A stretch of DNA of 12,741 bases from Candidatus Accumulibacter sp. UBA704 (lineage in GTDB: Bacteria > Pseudomonadota > Gammaproteobacteria > Burkholderiales > Rhodocyclaceae). Of this stretch, positions 1-10,439 are shown one piece after another. The notes under the pieces are model-generated. The model saw only the letters and a list, made by a program, of their open reading frames with translations, made no database searches and had not been told where the DNA came from. Location of the stretch: assembly GCA_002304785.1 (NCBI GenBank), contig DBMG01000067.1, positions 2,903 to 15,643 of the forward strand. The letters are read 5' to 3'. Every line of letters starts with the position of its first letter. Within the stretch, counting starts at the first letter, position 1. Position numbers and translations under genes: made by a program.

Positions 1-194
1 GAAATAACCTCGAAACTGTTCGTCAGACGCACCTTGCAGACTTTGCGCAAAGCCGAGTTCGGCTTTTTCGGCGTCGTCGTATAGACGCGAGTGCAGACAC
101 CACGCTTCTGCGGGCAATTTTCCAAAGCAGGTACCTTGCTCTTGGCGCGCACAGCTTCACGAGGCTTACGGACAAGCTGGTTAATGGTTGGCAT
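1..194 (-). CDS. rpsL: 30S ribosomal protein S12 (N-terminal part, runs off the window)
   Basis: S12 sits at the decoding centre of the 30S subunit and affects translational accuracy. The visible 64 codons begin MPTINQLVRKPRE and include CPQKRGVCTRVYTTTPKKPN, a near-invariant S12 block. Lys43 (counting Met1; Lys42 in mature numbering), where streptomycin resistance changes occur, is the wild-type lysine; the second hotspot near residue 88 lies outside the window. The ATG at 192-194 is preceded by AGGGA seven bases upstream and by AGGAG farther up. The gene follows rpoC by 168 bp and is expected to lead an rpsL-rpsG-fusA-tuf (str) operon. That continuation is inferred from conserved order. The protein is truncated only by the window edge. 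Confidence 0.97.
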   Translation of the reverse strand, partial: MPTINQLVRKPREAVRAKSKVPALENCPQKRGVCTRVYTTTPKKPNSALRKVCKVRLTNSFEVI

Positions 195-213
195 ATTTCT
201 ATCCCTAAACTCC

Positions 214-248
214 TGCAGAATCTGCTGTATTCAAGCAGAAAGTCTGCA
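214..248 (-). promoter_or_regulatory. Nested stem-loop in the rpsL 5' leader, next to the ribosome binding site
   Basis: Four six-base arms form a nested hairpin. The outer arms TGCAGA (214-219) and TCTGCA (243-248) pair perfectly, and so do the inner arms TCTGCT (221-226) and AGCAGA (234-239). They are separated by a 1-nt/3-nt internal loop and closed by a 7-nt loop. In the rpsL transcript the outer arm abuts GGAG, upstream of the start codon. The fold is seen directly in the sequence. A role in translation or mRNA stability is inference. Confidence 0.5.
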
Positions 249-256
249 ATAAACCC

Positions 257-279
257 AAGACGGCCGGGAGGGCCGCCCT
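257..279 (-). terminator. GC-rich terminator-like hairpin between rpoC and rpsL
   Basis: On the minus strand a stem of seven pairs (one G-U), extendable to nine with a further G-U and an A-U, closes a CTCCC loop (266-270). The sequence after it is only moderately T-rich (TCTTGGGTTTATT), so it is a weak intrinsic terminator at best. It lies downstream of the predicted rpsL promoter, so it could end rpoBC transcripts, attenuate rpsL transcripts, or do both. Confidence 0.4.
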
Positions 280-286
280 GGCGATT

Positions 287-298
287 TTGTTATAACAA
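287..298. repeat. 12-bp perfect palindrome in the rpoC-rpsL spacer
   Basis: TTGTTATAACAA reads identically on both strands. It lies about 35 bp downstream of the predicted rpsL transcription start. It resembles a small dimeric-repressor operator in form only; no regulator is recognised. It also contains TATAAC, but no -35 element stands at the right distance. Confidence 0.3.
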
Positions 299-337
299 GC
301 GTGCGCAATGATTAGCGCCCGCCGACAAAGACCGGGG

Positions 338-362
338 ATTCTATGGCTAAACAAGCATCAAG

Positions 363-366
<4 letters not shown>
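338..366 (-). promoter_or_regulatory. Predicted sigma70-type promoter for rpsL (str operon)
   Basis: On the minus strand TTGACT (361-366) and TAGAAT (338-343) are separated by exactly 17 bases. Each hexamer matches five of six consensus positions. The -35 box overlaps the rpoC stop codon (363-365). The -10 box is followed by CCCCGG, a GC-rich discriminator of the kind found at stringently controlled ribosomal promoters. The predicted start is near 331, giving a leader of about 135 nt before rpsL. No AT-rich UP element is visible upstream. Confidence 0.65.
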
Positions 367-4580
<4,214 letters not shown>

Positions 4581-4616
4581 ACTTACACTCCGTTCGGGGA
4601 GAACCCAATTTCTTCC

Positions 4617-4639
4617 AGCCGCGGCCAGTTGCCGCGGCT
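4617..4639 (-). promoter_or_regulatory. Hairpin in the rpoB-rpoC intercistronic spacer
   Basis: Perfect 8-bp arms, AGCCGCGG (4617-4624) and CCGCGGCT (4632-4639), flank a 7-nt loop. No T-run follows on the minus strand, so it is not an intrinsic terminator. It could be an RNA processing or stability element between the two polymerase cistrons. It leaves the rpoC ribosome binding site free. Confidence 0.45.
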
Positions 4640-4673
4640 ACTGTCACTTAGCAGCTTCGCTTGCCGTGCGCTC

Positions 4674-7600
4674 TCAATAACGCTCAAGATCAATGTCAAT
4701 CGCCAGCGAACGAATTTCCTTGACCAGCACATTGAAGGATTCCGGCATTCCGGCGTCGATCTTGTGGTCGCCCTTGACGATGTTCTCGTAGACCTTGGTG
4801 CGCCCATTCACGTCGTCGGATTTCACCGTCAGCATTTCCTGCAAGACGTAAGAAGCGCCATACGCCTCGAGCGCCCACACTTCCATTTCTCCGAAACGCT
4901 GCCCACCGAACTGTGCCTTGCCGCCCAGCGGTTGCTGGGTAACCAGCGAGTACGGCCCGGTGGAGCGCGCATGCATTTTGTCATCGACCAGATGGTGCAG
5001 CTTAAGTACGTGCATATAACCCACGGTCACCTGACGCTCGAACCGTTCTCCCGTGCGACCATCGAACAAGGTCATCTGGCCGGACTCGGGCATCCCGGCC
5101 AGCTTCAGCATTTCCTTGATTTCTTCTTCCTTGGCGCCATCGAACACCGGCGTCGCAAACGGTACACCGGCCTCCAGATTGCCCGCCATTTCGACGATCT
5201 CGGCATCGGTCAATTCGTCAAGATCCTCTGGCTTGCCGTTGGTGTTATAGACCTTCTCCAGGAACTCGCGCATCTCCTTGGCGCTGGCCTGGCGGCGCAT
5301 CATCTCGCCGATACGGAAACCGAGGCCCTTGGCTGCCAGTCCGAGATGCACCTCAAGCACCTGCCCGACGTTCATCCGCGACGGCACGCCCAGCGGATTC
5401 AATACGATGTCCACCGGACGACCGTCGGCCATGTACGGCATGTCCTCGACGGGAACGATGCGGGACACAACCCCCTTGTTTCCGTGGCGGCCGGCCATCT
5501 TGTCACCCGACTGCAGGCGGCGTTTGACAGCCACATAGACCTTCACCATCTTCTGCACGCCCGGCGGCAGTTCATCGCCTTGGGTCAGTTTCTTGCGCTT
5601 CTCTTCAAAGGCGATATCGAAGTCCTTCCGCGTCTGCTCCAGGCCTTCGCGCAGCGATTCGAGCTGTTGTGCCACATCTTCATCGGCCATGCGGATGTCG
5701 AACCAGTGATGTGCGTCGATCCCGGCAAGATAGTCCTGAGTGATCTCGGTTCCCTTGGCGAGGCGCTTTGGCCCGCCATTGGCGACCTTGCCGAGAATCA
5801 GCCGCTCGACACGGGCAAAGGCGTCGCGTTCGACGATGCGCAGTTGGTCCGCCAGATCGAGCTTGTAGCCACGCAGGTGATCGTCGATGATCGATTGGGC
5901 GCGCTTGTCGCGCTCTATCCCCTCACGGGTAAAGACCTGAACATCGATGACCGTGCCAGCGATTCCGGACGGCACACGCAACGAGGTATCCTTGACATCG
6001 GAAGCCTTCTCGCCAAAGATTGCTCGGAGCAGTTTTTCCTCGGGGGTAAGTTGCGTTTCACCCTTCGGCGTCACCTTGCCGACAAGCACATCGCCGGCTT
6101 CGACTTCTGCCCCGATATAAACGATACCCGACTCGTCAAGCCGTGAAAGCTGCGCTTCGCCTAGGGAAGCGATATCCCGGGTAATTTCTTCAGGTCCGAG
6201 CTTGGTATCGCGCGCAACGACGGTCAACTCCTCGATGTGGATCGAGGTGAACCTGTCTTCGGCAACCACGCGCTCGGAAATCAGGATCGAGTCTTCGAAG
6301 TTGTATCCGTTCCAGGGCATGAAGGCGATCAGCATGTTCTGGCCGAGAGCCAATTCCCCCTTGTCGGTCGAAGCGCCGTCCGCCACCACGTCGCCTTGAG
6401 CGATGATGTCTCCAACGCGGACCAGAGGACGTTGATTGATGTTGGTGTTCTGGTTGGAACGGGTGTATTTCACCAGATTGTAAATATCGACCCCGACTTC
6501 CCCCGGCACCGTTTCATCGTCGTTAACGCGGACCACGATCCGCGAGGCGTCTACATAATCCACCTTGCCGCCGCGCAAGGCCTGGACTGCAGTCCCGGAG
6601 TCAACCGCCACCGTACGTTCAATCCCTGTTCCCACGACTGGCTTTTCGGGACGCAGACAAGGAACCGCCTGCCGCTGCATGTTCGCACCCATCAAGGCCC
6701 GGTTCGCGTCGTCGTGCTCCAGGAAGGGAATCAGCGAAGCTGCGACCGAAACAATTTGCCCCGGTGCAACGTCCATATACTGGACTCGCGACGGTTCGGC
6801 GAGAATTGTTTCTCCTTTCTCTCGACAGGTCACCAGGTCATCGACCAGCACTCCATCTTCGCCCAAAGCGGCGTTGGCCTGGGCGATAATGTAGCCACCT
6901 TCCTCAATGGCCGAGAGATACTCGATCTCGTCCGTTACCTTGCAATCGATGACCTTGCGGTAGGCCGTCTCCAGGAAACCATATTCATTGGTCCGGGCGA
7001 ACAACGCCAGGGAATTGATCAGACCGATGTTCGGCCCTTCAGGAGTTTCAATCGGGCAGACACGGCCGTAGTGGGTCGGGTGCACGTCGCGCACTTCAAA
7101 CCCTGCACGTTCACGAGTCAGACCGCCCGGCCCCAACGCTGAAACACGCCGTTTATGCGTAATTTCCGAGAGCGGATTGGTCTGATCCATAAACTGCGAC
7201 AGCTGGCTGGATCCAAAGAATTCCTTGACCGCCGCACTGATCGGTTTGGCGTTGATCAGGTCATGGGGCATCAGGTTATCGGACTCGGCCTGCGAGAGAC
7301 GCTCCTTGACCGCGCGCTCGACGCGGACAAGCCCGGCACGGAACTGGTTCTCCGCCAATTCGCCGACGGAACGGACACGCCGGTTGCCCAAATGGTCAAT
7401 ATCGTCGATGTCGCCGCGTCCGTTGCGCAGATCGACAAGAATCTTGATGACTTCGACGATATCCCGAGGCGAAAGCGTGAGTTGCTCGCGCACCTCGCCA
7501 ACGACTCCGAGATTCTTCAGTTGCCCGAGAAGCGCAGAGGCATCCTCCCCTGTAAGATTTTCCGCAACGGCGCGGACGCCATAAGTCAGCTCGCTGAGTA

Positions 7601-8957
7601 GCAGGTCAACAGCTTCCGGCGTTCCGCCAGCGGCTTCGACGATGGCGCTAACGATGGCGTCGCGCTTCGACGGAACCTGCTTGACCATGACCTTGTATTC
7701 GACGACGTCCTTGCGCGTGACGCGACGATTGAATTTCATTCGTCCTACGCCAGACAGGTCATAGCGCTCATCGGAGTAGAACAGGCCATTGAAGAGAATT
7801 TCGACCGCCTCTTCCGTTGGCGGCTCGCCCGGACGCATCATACGATAGATAGCAACGCGCGCCGCCTGCTTGGAAACCGTCTCGTCGGTCCGCAGCGTCT
7901 GCGAAATAAATCCCCCGCGATCCAGATCATTTATATACAGAGTCTGAAGCGTTTCAATCCCGGCATCTACGAGCTTGGCCAGCAGCACTTCTGTGATTTC
8001 GTCGTTGGCGTTGGCGAGGATTTCGCCGGTATCCTTATCGACGATGTTCTGGGCAATAACACGGCCAATGAGAAAATCCTCCGGTACGGAAATCTTCCGT
8101 ATACCGGCGGAGTCCAGTTCCCTGATGTGCTTGGCCGTAATCCGTTTATCTTTGGCCACAATCACTTTGCCGCTGGCGTCGCAAAAATCGAAACGGGCGA
8201 CTTCACCGCGCAGGCGCTCAGGTACAAGATGGAACTCCACGCCCTTCTTGCCGATTTCGAACGTATCAAAATCAAAGAATTCGCGCAGAATCTGTTCCGG
8301 AGTTAGACCAATGGCCTTGAGCAAAGTCGTCACCGGCATCTTGCGACGGCGGTCGACACGGAAAAACAGAATGTCCTTGGGGTCAAACTCGAAATCAAGC
8401 CAGGATCCACGATAGGGAATCACCCGAGCCGAAAACAGAAGTTTCCCCGAACTGTGAGTCTTGCCGCGGTCGTGTTCGAAGAAAACTCCTGGCGAACGAT
8501 GCAGCTGGGAAACTATAACCCGCTCGGTCCCGTTGATGACGAACGACCCGGTCGTCGTCATGAGCGGAATTTCGCCCATATAGACTTCCTGCTCCTTTAC
8601 CTCCTTGATCGTATCAGGCACCTCGCGGTCCAGAATGACCAGACGCACCTTGGCCCGCAGAGCGGAAGCGAACGTCAGCCCGCGTTGCTGGCACTCCTTG
8701 ACGTCGAAGGCCGGCTCGGCCAGCGCATAGCTGACAAACTCGAGGCGCGCATTACCGCTGTGGCTGACAATCGGGAAAATCGAGGTAAACGCCGCCTGCA
8801 ATCCTTGATTCTTTCTTTGCGCCGGCGGAACAGCCGCCTGCAGGAAAGCAGTAAACGATTCAAGCTGTGTCGCCAGCAAAAAGGGAACGTCAAGCACATT
8901 GGCGCGCTTGGCGAAACTTTTGCGGATACGTTTTTTCTCGGTATAGGAGTAGGTCAT
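4674..8957 (-). CDS. rpoB: DNA-directed RNA polymerase subunit beta
   Basis: This is the beta subunit of RNA polymerase and the target of rifampicin. I chose the ATG at 8955-8957 (MTYSYTEKKRIRKSF) because GGAG lies five bases upstream and the family starts there; an in-frame GTG eight codons earlier is less likely. The protein has 1427 residues against 1342 in E. coli. The rifampicin region FFGSSQLSQFMDQTNP starts at 580. It has Asp591, His601 and Ser606 at the sites of E. coli Asp516, His526 and Ser531, so it looks susceptible. Thr593 stands where E. coli has Asn518. PWNGYNFEDS is at 881-890, and GDKMAGRHGNKG at 1151-1162 carries the conserved Lys1153 and Lys1161. Most of the extra length is a net insertion of about 70 residues between 412 and 494; another 13 or so residues lie between 890 and 1150. 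The C-terminus ends in DIDLERY. Confidence 0.99.
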   Translation of the reverse strand: MTYSYTEKKRIRKSFAKRANVLDVPFLLATQLESFTAFLQAAVPPAQRKNQGLQAAFTSIFPIVSHSGNARLEFVSYALAEPAFDVKECQQRGLTFASALRAKVRLVILDREVPDTIKEVKEQEVYMGEIPLMTTTGSFVINGTERVIVSQLHRSPGVFFEHDRGKTHSSGKLLFSARVIPYRGSWLDFEFDPKDILFFRVDRRRKMPVTTLLKAIGLTPEQILREFFDFDTFEIGKKGVEFHLVPERLRGEVARFDFCDASGKVIVAKDKRITAKHIRELDSAGIRKISVPEDFLIGRVIAQNIVDKDTGEILANANDEITEVLLAKLVDAGIETLQTLYINDLDRGGFISQTLRTDETVSKQAARVAIYRMMRPGEPPTEEAVEILFNGLFYSDERYDLSGVGRMKFNRRVTRKDVVEYKVMVKQVPSKRDAIVSAIVEAAGGTPEAVDLLLSELTYGVRAVAENLTGEDASALLGQLKNLGVVGEVREQLTLSPRDIVEVIKILVDLRNGRGDIDDIDHLGNRRVRSVGELAENQFRAGLVRVERAVKERLSQAESDNLMPHDLINAKPISAAVKEFFGSSQLSQFMDQTNPLSEITHKRRVSALGPGGLTRERAGFEVRDVHPTHYGRVCPIETPEGPNIGLINSLALFARTNEYGFLETAYRKVIDCKVTDEIEYLSAIEEGGYIIAQANAALGEDGVLVDDLVTCREKGETILAEPSRVQYMDVAPGQIVSVAASLIPFLEHDDANRALMGANMQRQAVPCLRPEKPVVGTGIERTVAVDSGTAVQALRGGKVDYVDASRIVVRVNDDETVPGEVGVDIYNLVKYTRSNQNTNINQRPLVRVGDIIAQGDVVADGASTDKGELALGQNMLIAFMPWNGYNFEDSILISERVVAEDRFTSIHIEELTVVARDTKLGPEEITRDIASLGEAQLSRLDESGIVYIGAEVEAGDVLVGKVTPKGETQLTPEEKLLRAIFGEKASDVKDTSLRVPSGIAGTVIDVQVFTREGIERDKRAQSIIDDHLRGYKLDLADQLRIVERDAFARVERLILGKVANGGPKRLAKGTEITQDYLAGIDAHHWFDIRMADEDVAQQLESLREGLEQTRKDFDIAFEEKRKKLTQGDELPPGVQKMVKVYVAVKRRLQSGDKMAGRHGNKGVVSRIVPVEDMPYMADGRPVDIVLNPLGVPSRMNVGQVLEVHLGLAAKGLGFRIGEMMRRQASAKEMREFLEKVYNTNGKPEDLDELTDAEIVEMAGNLEAGVPFATPVFDGAKEEEIKEMLKLAGMPESGQMTLFDGRTGERFERQVTVGYMHVLKLHHLVDDKMHARSTGPYSLVTQQPLGGKAQFGGQRFGEMEVWALEAYGASYVLQEMLTVKSDDVNGRTKVYENIVKGDHKIDAGMPESFNVLVKEIRSLAIDIDLERY

Positions 8958-8999
8958 GGTCGCTCCGAGCTCAGAAAGCACAATCCTCTAGCGTACACA

Positions 9000-9020
9000 T
9001 CCCGGGTCTTCGCCCCGGGA
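9000..9020 (-). promoter_or_regulatory. Hairpin in the rpoB 5' leader
   Basis: Perfect 7-bp arms, TCCCGGG (9000-9006) and CCCGGGA (9014-9020), enclose a 7-nt loop and end 42 nt upstream of the rpoB start. No T-tract follows. In E. coli the rplL-rpoB spacer contains an RNase III processing site. A similar processing role here is possible but unproven. Confidence 0.45.
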
Positions 9021-9050
9021 CGGTGCGCAACGGACAAACGGAAGGGCAAA

Positions 9051-9085
9051 TGGCAACAAGTTTCAGCAGGAAAAATCTGCTGCCA
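9051..9085 (-). promoter_or_regulatory. Segment upstream of rpoB with two competing stems
   Basis: The arm at 9077-9082 can pair perfectly over six bases with 9064-9069 (CAGCAG with CTGCTG). The same arm, extended to 9085, can instead pair over nine positions, including two G-U pairs in the RNA, with 9051-9059. The two pairings exclude each other. Only the complementarity is observed; any switching role is inference. Confidence 0.35.
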
Positions 9086-9183
9086 TTCGTGCTTGCGTTT
9101 GTGCGTTACGTCTTCTTCCTGTCAATTACCTGACAATTCCCCAACAACGCTTCCAGCGAAACCAATGCATTTCCGGAAAGCAC

Positions 9184-9213
9184 AAAAGGCTGGCAGCCCG
9201 AAAGCTGCCAGCC
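9184..9213 (-). terminator. Terminator-like hairpin after rplL (probable rplL-rpoB attenuator)
   Basis: A perfect 10-bp stem (GGCTGGCAGC, 9188-9197, with GCTGCCAGCC, 9204-9213) has a 6-nt loop and is followed on the minus strand by TTTTGTG. It begins 17 nt past the rplL stop codon. This is the position of the partial terminator known in E. coli, which lets most transcripts end after the ribosomal protein genes while a fraction reads on into rpoBC. No convincing promoter lies between it and rpoB, so read-through would be required. Confidence 0.8.
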
Positions 9214-9230
9214 CGCACGCGAAGGCTGAA

Positions 9231-9605
9231 TTACTTGACTTCGACCTTGGCACCCGCGTCCTCGAGTTGCTTCTTGAGGGCTTCAGCATCAGCCTTGGCA
9301 ATTGCTTCCTTGACAGCCTTCGGCGCACCGTCCACGAGGTCCTTGGCTTCCTTCAGACCGAGGCCGGTGGCAGCACGAACGACCTTGATCACTTCAACCT
9401 TCTTGTCGCCAGCTGCCAGCAGCATGACGGTGAACTCGGTTTGCTCTTCAGCCGGAGCTGCAGCAGCGCCAGCAGCCGGTCCGGCAACAGCCATGGCTGC
9501 AGCGGATACGCCGAACTTTTCTTCGAACGCCTTAACCAGGTCGTTCAGGTCCATAACCGTCATGTTGCCAACGGCTTCGAGGATATCTTCTTTGGTGATC
9601 GCCAT
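9231..9605 (-). CDS. rplL: 50S ribosomal protein L7/L12
   Basis: This is the flexible stalk protein that recruits and stimulates the translational GTPases; it is present in several copies per ribosome, bound to L10. The 124 residues show the expected three parts: an N-terminal dimerisation and L10-binding segment (1-33), an Ala/Gly/Pro-rich hinge (about 35-53), and a C-terminal factor-binding domain (55-124) with TGLGLKEAKDLVDGAP at 80-95. The ATG at 9603-9605 has AGGAG at good spacing. It lies 66 bp after rplJ and just before a terminator-like hairpin, so it is likely the last gene of the abundant part of the operon. No anomalies. Confidence 0.99.
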   Translation of the reverse strand: MAITKEDILEAVGNMTVMDLNDLVKAFEEKFGVSAAAMAVAGPAAGAAAAPAEEQTEFTVMLLAAGDKKVEVIKVVRAATGLGLKEAKDLVDGAPKAVKEAIAKADAEALKKQLEDAGAKVEVK

Positions 9606-9619
9606 AATATGTAACTCCT

Positions 9620-9633
9620 AAAATCGGGATTTT
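9620..9633 (-). promoter_or_regulatory. Small inverted repeat touching the rplL Shine-Dalgarno
   Basis: AAAATC (9620-9625) and GATTTT (9628-9633) are perfect inverted arms. They can form about five A/T-rich pairs around a small loop immediately before the AGGAG of rplL. A weak 5-bp GC hairpin (9652-9656 with 9662-9666) sits just upstream in the same 66-bp spacer. Both could be chance. Confidence 0.25.
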
Positions 9634-9671
9634 GAAATTCAGTCAGATTTGGCCGCCTGTCGCGGCATTTG

Positions 9672-10169
9672 TCATGCCGCAGCTTCTTCGCGTTGTTTTG
9701 CCAGAGCACCCAGCGCAACGGCAAATCCGGAAACAGGCGCCTTCATCACGCCAAGCAGTTTGGCCAACAGTTCCTCACGGCTCGGAATCGCGGCAAGTGC
9801 CTGTACGCCAGCCTTGTCCAGCACCTTGCCCGCATAGGATCCTGCCTTCAAAACCATCTTGTCGTGCGTTTTGGCGAAATCACTCAAGACCTTTGCCGCA
9901 GCAACCGGATCTTGGGAGATGCCATAAATCAGCGGACCAGTCATCTGCCCGGCCAGCCCCTCAAAGGGACTGCCAGCGACGGCGCGGCGCACCAGAGTGT
10001 TTTTCAGCACACGTAGATACACGCCGGATTTGCGAGCCTGAGCACGGAGCTTGGTCAGTTGCGCGACCTCAATTCCGTTGTACTCAGCCACGACGATCGT
10101 CTGGGCGGTAGCCACTTGTGCCGACACTTCGGCAACTACGGCTTTCTTTTCATCTAGATTGAGACCCAT
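9672..10169 (-). CDS. rplJ: 50S ribosomal protein L10
   Basis: L10 anchors L7/L12 dimers to the 23S rRNA at the base of the stalk, and with L12 represses its own mRNA. I chose the ATG at 10167-10169 (MGLNLDEKKAVVAEV), which gives 165 residues, the same as in E. coli. An ATG five codons upstream overlaps the GGAG and AAGGA ribosome binding region and is probably not used. The N-terminal domain carries the family block around YLRVLKNTLVRRA (51-63). The C-terminal helix from about 136 to 160, ending in AKQREEAAA, is the L12-binding tail. A 270-bp leader with the L10 regulatory RNA lies upstream. Intact. Confidence 0.98.
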   Translation of the reverse strand: MGLNLDEKKAVVAEVSAQVATAQTIVVAEYNGIEVAQLTKLRAQARKSGVYLRVLKNTLVRRAVAGSPFEGLAGQMTGPLIYGISQDPVAAAKVLSDFAKTHDKMVLKAGSYAGKVLDKAGVQALAAIPSREELLAKLLGVMKAPVSGFAVALGALAKQREEAAA

Positions 10170-10288
10170 GGGTCCTTTCTCCATTTAGTCGATCACACGA
10201 CACATCTGATCAGACGCATCGCACCCACGGCGACCTTACCCAAGAGCATCGGCACTAATGACCAACGGCCGAAAATCCTGTGCGGGCT

Positions 10289-10364
10289 CACCGTCTGCGC
10301 AGGCCGAAAAGCACGCTTAAGCTTCGTGGCTTGTTTCGCCATTCAGCACCTGCGGTCTTTGACG
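10289..10364 (-). ncRNA. L10 leader: ribosomal protein autoregulatory RNA upstream of rplJ
   Basis: On the minus strand CGTCAAAGACCGCAGGTG (10347-10364) comes first and GCCTGCGCAGACGGTG (10289-10304) last. They pair as GCAGG with CCTGC and ACC with GGT, with the asymmetric GCAGAC side forming an internal loop, a kink-turn-like arrangement. Inside, AAGC-C-ACG pairs with CGTGCTT around the loop AAGCTTAAG. This matches the conserved L10 leader (as I recall, Rfam family RF00557), to which the L10-L12 complex binds to repress translation of rplJL. The remaining sequence on either side (10170-10288 and 10365-10439) shows no clear gene or promoter. The family match comes from motif recognition, not a covariance search. 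Confidence 0.8.
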
Positions 10365-10439
10365 ATCTGCCGGACAGTCACGCACGCCCGGCAGCCCAAA
10401 GTTCATTCCAGAATCTCCGAACGAGACTCCACTTAAATC

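Noticed and set aside
8958..8981. Earlier GTG start for rpoB, adding eight residues
   Set aside because: The GGAG site fits the ATG at 8955-8957, and RpoB of Proteobacteria begins at the MTYSYTEKKRIR-type sequence.
9100..9131. Perfect -35 box TTGACA on the minus strand upstream of rpoB
   Set aside because: At 17 bases spacing the -10 position reads ACAAAC, a poor match, and neighbouring spacings are no better. It is not supported as an rpoB promoter.
8454..9614. Open frame of 386 codons on the plus strand through the rplL-rpoB spacer
   Set aside because: It is antisense to rpoB and rplL and runs unchanged through the attenuator hairpin. No ribosome binding site or recognisable domain is seen.
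10170..10184. ATG five codons upstream of the chosen rplJ start
   Set aside because: Its codons coincide with the purine-rich ribosome binding region, and known L10 proteins start at the (A/S/G)LNL segment.
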